NCBI GenBank assembly: GCA_002491565.1
Contig: DKWE01000012.1
Coordinates: forward strand, 1 to 15,929
Direction: 5' to 3'
Origin: Lachnospiraceae bacterium UBA7160
Lineage (GTDB): Bacteria; Bacillota; Clostridia; Lachnospirales; Lachnospiraceae
DNA: 15,929 nt
Position 1 is the stretch's first letter. Each line of letters begins with the position of its first letter. Both the position numbers and the translations under genes were made by a program. This document shows, piece after piece, positions 14,944 to 15,929 of the stretch. Under the pieces are notes generated by a model. It did no database searches, was not told the DNA's origin, and saw only the letters and a list, made by a program, of their open reading frames with translations.

Positions 14944-15727
14944 TATTGCCAGCGGCAGCAGTGGGAACTGCATCTTTGTGGGGACGCAGAAAACGAATGT
15001 GCTGATTGACGCGGGCATCAGCGGGAAACGCGTGGCGGAAGGGCTGCGCACAATAGACCGCAAACCGGAGGAGCTGGATGCGATTCTGATTACGCATGAG
15101 CACTCAGACCACATCAAGGGCCTTGGGGTCCTGGCACGGAAATATGGGGTACCGATTTATTCGACAGAGGGGACGATCCGGATCATGCAGGAACAGCAGA
15201 TGCTTGGAAAGGTAGACGAATCGCTGTTTCACACCGTTGTGCCGGATGAAAATTTCGTGATCGGGGATCTCGCGGTGCAGCCGTTTTCTGTCTCTCACGA
15301 CGCGGCGGACCCGGTCGCGTACCGGCTGTGGAACGGAGAGAAGTCGGTGGCGGTGGCGACGGATCTCGGCTATTATGACGCATATATCGTAGGGCATCTG
15401 AAGGATCTTGACGCGGTGCTGATTGAGTCGAATCACGATATCAATATGCTTCAGGTAGGGACGTATCCGTATTATCTGAAGCAGCGGATTCTGGGCCGGA
15501 AAGGGCATCTGTCAAATGAGAATGCCGGACGGCTTCTCGGGGAGATTCTGAATGAACATATGAAGGCTGTCTTTCTGGGGCATCTGAGCAAGGAAAATAA
15601 TTATGAGGAACTTGCCTATCAGACCGTCTGCGCGGAGGTCACGCTGGGAGATAATCCTTACAAGGCAGGCGATTTTAAGATCGGGGTGGCAAAACGCGAT
15701 GTCCCGTCGGCAATGATTGCCGTGTAG
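14930..15727 (+). CDS. Metallo-beta-lactamase-fold hydrolase, WalJ/YycJ type
   Basis: A 265-residue MBL-fold protein. It starts with SIASGSSGNC, the typical opening of the YycJ/WalJ group. Metal ligands are visible as H56-x-H58-x-D60-H61 (THEHSDH), H123 (SVSHDA), D145 (ATDLGYY) and H218 (LGHLSKENN), so the two-metal site is complete. Family members act as nucleases or phosphodiesterases; B. subtilis YycJ has been linked to DNA repair and to the WalKR operon, which is not nearby here. The start overlaps coaE by 14 bases, with AAAGGAC around 14913-14919 as a modest ribosome site, so it is probably translated from the same message. Confidence 0.93.
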   Translation: MDFCSIASGSSGNCIFVGTQKTNVLIDAGISGKRVAEGLRTIDRKPEELDAILITHEHSDHIKGLGVLARKYGVPIYSTEGTIRIMQEQQMLGKVDESLFHTVVPDENFVIGDLAVQPFSVSHDAADPVAYRLWNGEKSVAVATDLGYYDAYIVGHLKDLDAVLIESNHDINMLQVGTYPYYLKQRILGRKGHLSNENAGRLLGEILNEHMKAVFLGHLSKENNYEELAYQTVCAEVTLGDNPYKAGDFKIGVAKRDVPSAMIAV

Positions 15728-15752
15728 CGAAAAGGACAGAAGCAGGGCGTTT

Positions 15753-15791
15753 TTGGAAGATAAGTCAAGCAATCTTATGATCAAAATCATA
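15753..15791 (+). promoter_or_regulatory. Promoter of the ACT-domain gene, with an inverted repeat over the -10
   Basis: TTGGAA (15753-15758) and TATGAT (15776-15781) are separated by exactly 17 bases, a good vegetative promoter. The -10 itself is the left arm of a perfect 6-bp inverted repeat, TATGAT-CAAA-ATCATA (15776-15791), which could be an operator or chance. The ACT gene starts 30 bases further on. Confidence 0.6.
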
Positions 15792-15820
15792 GGAATTTGA
15801 TAGAAAAAAGGAGAAAGATC

Positions 15821-15929
15821 ATGAAAAAAACAATCATCACAGTAGTAGGAAAAGACACAGTAGGAATCATTGCAAAGGTATGTACTTATCTTGCAGACAA
15901 CAATATCAATATCCTGGACATCTCCCAGA
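15821..15929 (+). CDS. ACT-domain protein, UPF0237 family, cut by the window end
   Basis: Only the first 36 codons are present. MKKTIITVVGKDTVGIIAKV followed by a helix and NINILDISQ is the beta-alpha-beta opening of an ACT domain of the UPF0237 type. These are short (about 90 residues) proteins thought to bind amino acids or other small ligands, often encoded beside a UPF0210/DUF711 gene, which may follow outside the window. AAGGAG at about 15808-15813 is a good ribosome site seven bases before ATG. It has its own promoter and starts a new unit after the polA cluster. Strikingly A-rich codon use compared with the preceding genes fits a highly expressed gene. Confidence 0.88.
   Translation, partial: MKKTIITVVGKDTVGIIAKVCTYLADNNINILDISQ

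Overview
The window looks like chromosomal DNA of a gut-type Clostridia, most likely a Lachnospiraceae member. This is inferred from the gene families, strong GGAGG-type ribosome binding sites, a moderately high GC content, and a polA-coaE-MBL-ACT gene order that I recognise from that family. No database search was possible. Every gene I can support lies on the + strand. I see no tRNA, rRNA, CRISPR array, insertion sequence or textbook intrinsic terminator.

Left part (65-9940): an apparent envelope-sensing and export locus. An OmpR-type response regulator and its membrane histidine kinase overlap by ATGA. They are followed by a 308-base gap holding a likely target promoter, made of 11-bp-phased direct repeats ahead of an extended -10. 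Next come a 533-residue lipoprotein, a six-helix ABC-2-like permease, a 325-base gap with a 39-bp tandem repeat, a second six-helix permease, an ABC ATPase, and a large secreted, C-terminally anchored protein with Ig-like/COG1361-like domains. After an unexplained 191-base gap there is a single-helix protein resembling the extracytoplasmic core of MacB permeases. The simplest reading is that the two-component pair controls the exporter and its surface proteins.

Right part (10065-15727): housekeeping genes in one tight run. These are a DUF6062-like protein with two CxxC/CxxH metal-site candidates, a membrane protein with an HC2 zinc finger like an anti-sigma factor, DNA polymerase I with a degenerate proofreading domain, dephospho-CoA kinase, and a WalJ/YycJ-type metallo-beta-lactamase-fold hydrolase that overlaps coaE by 14 bases. 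A new transcription unit then starts with a good promoter and an ACT-domain protein cut off by the window end.

The most interesting items are the phased repeats upstream of the lipoprotein gene, the 39-bp intercistronic minisatellite whose units can each form an RNA stem, the orphan MacB-like core protein, and the duplicated metal-site protein next to polA.
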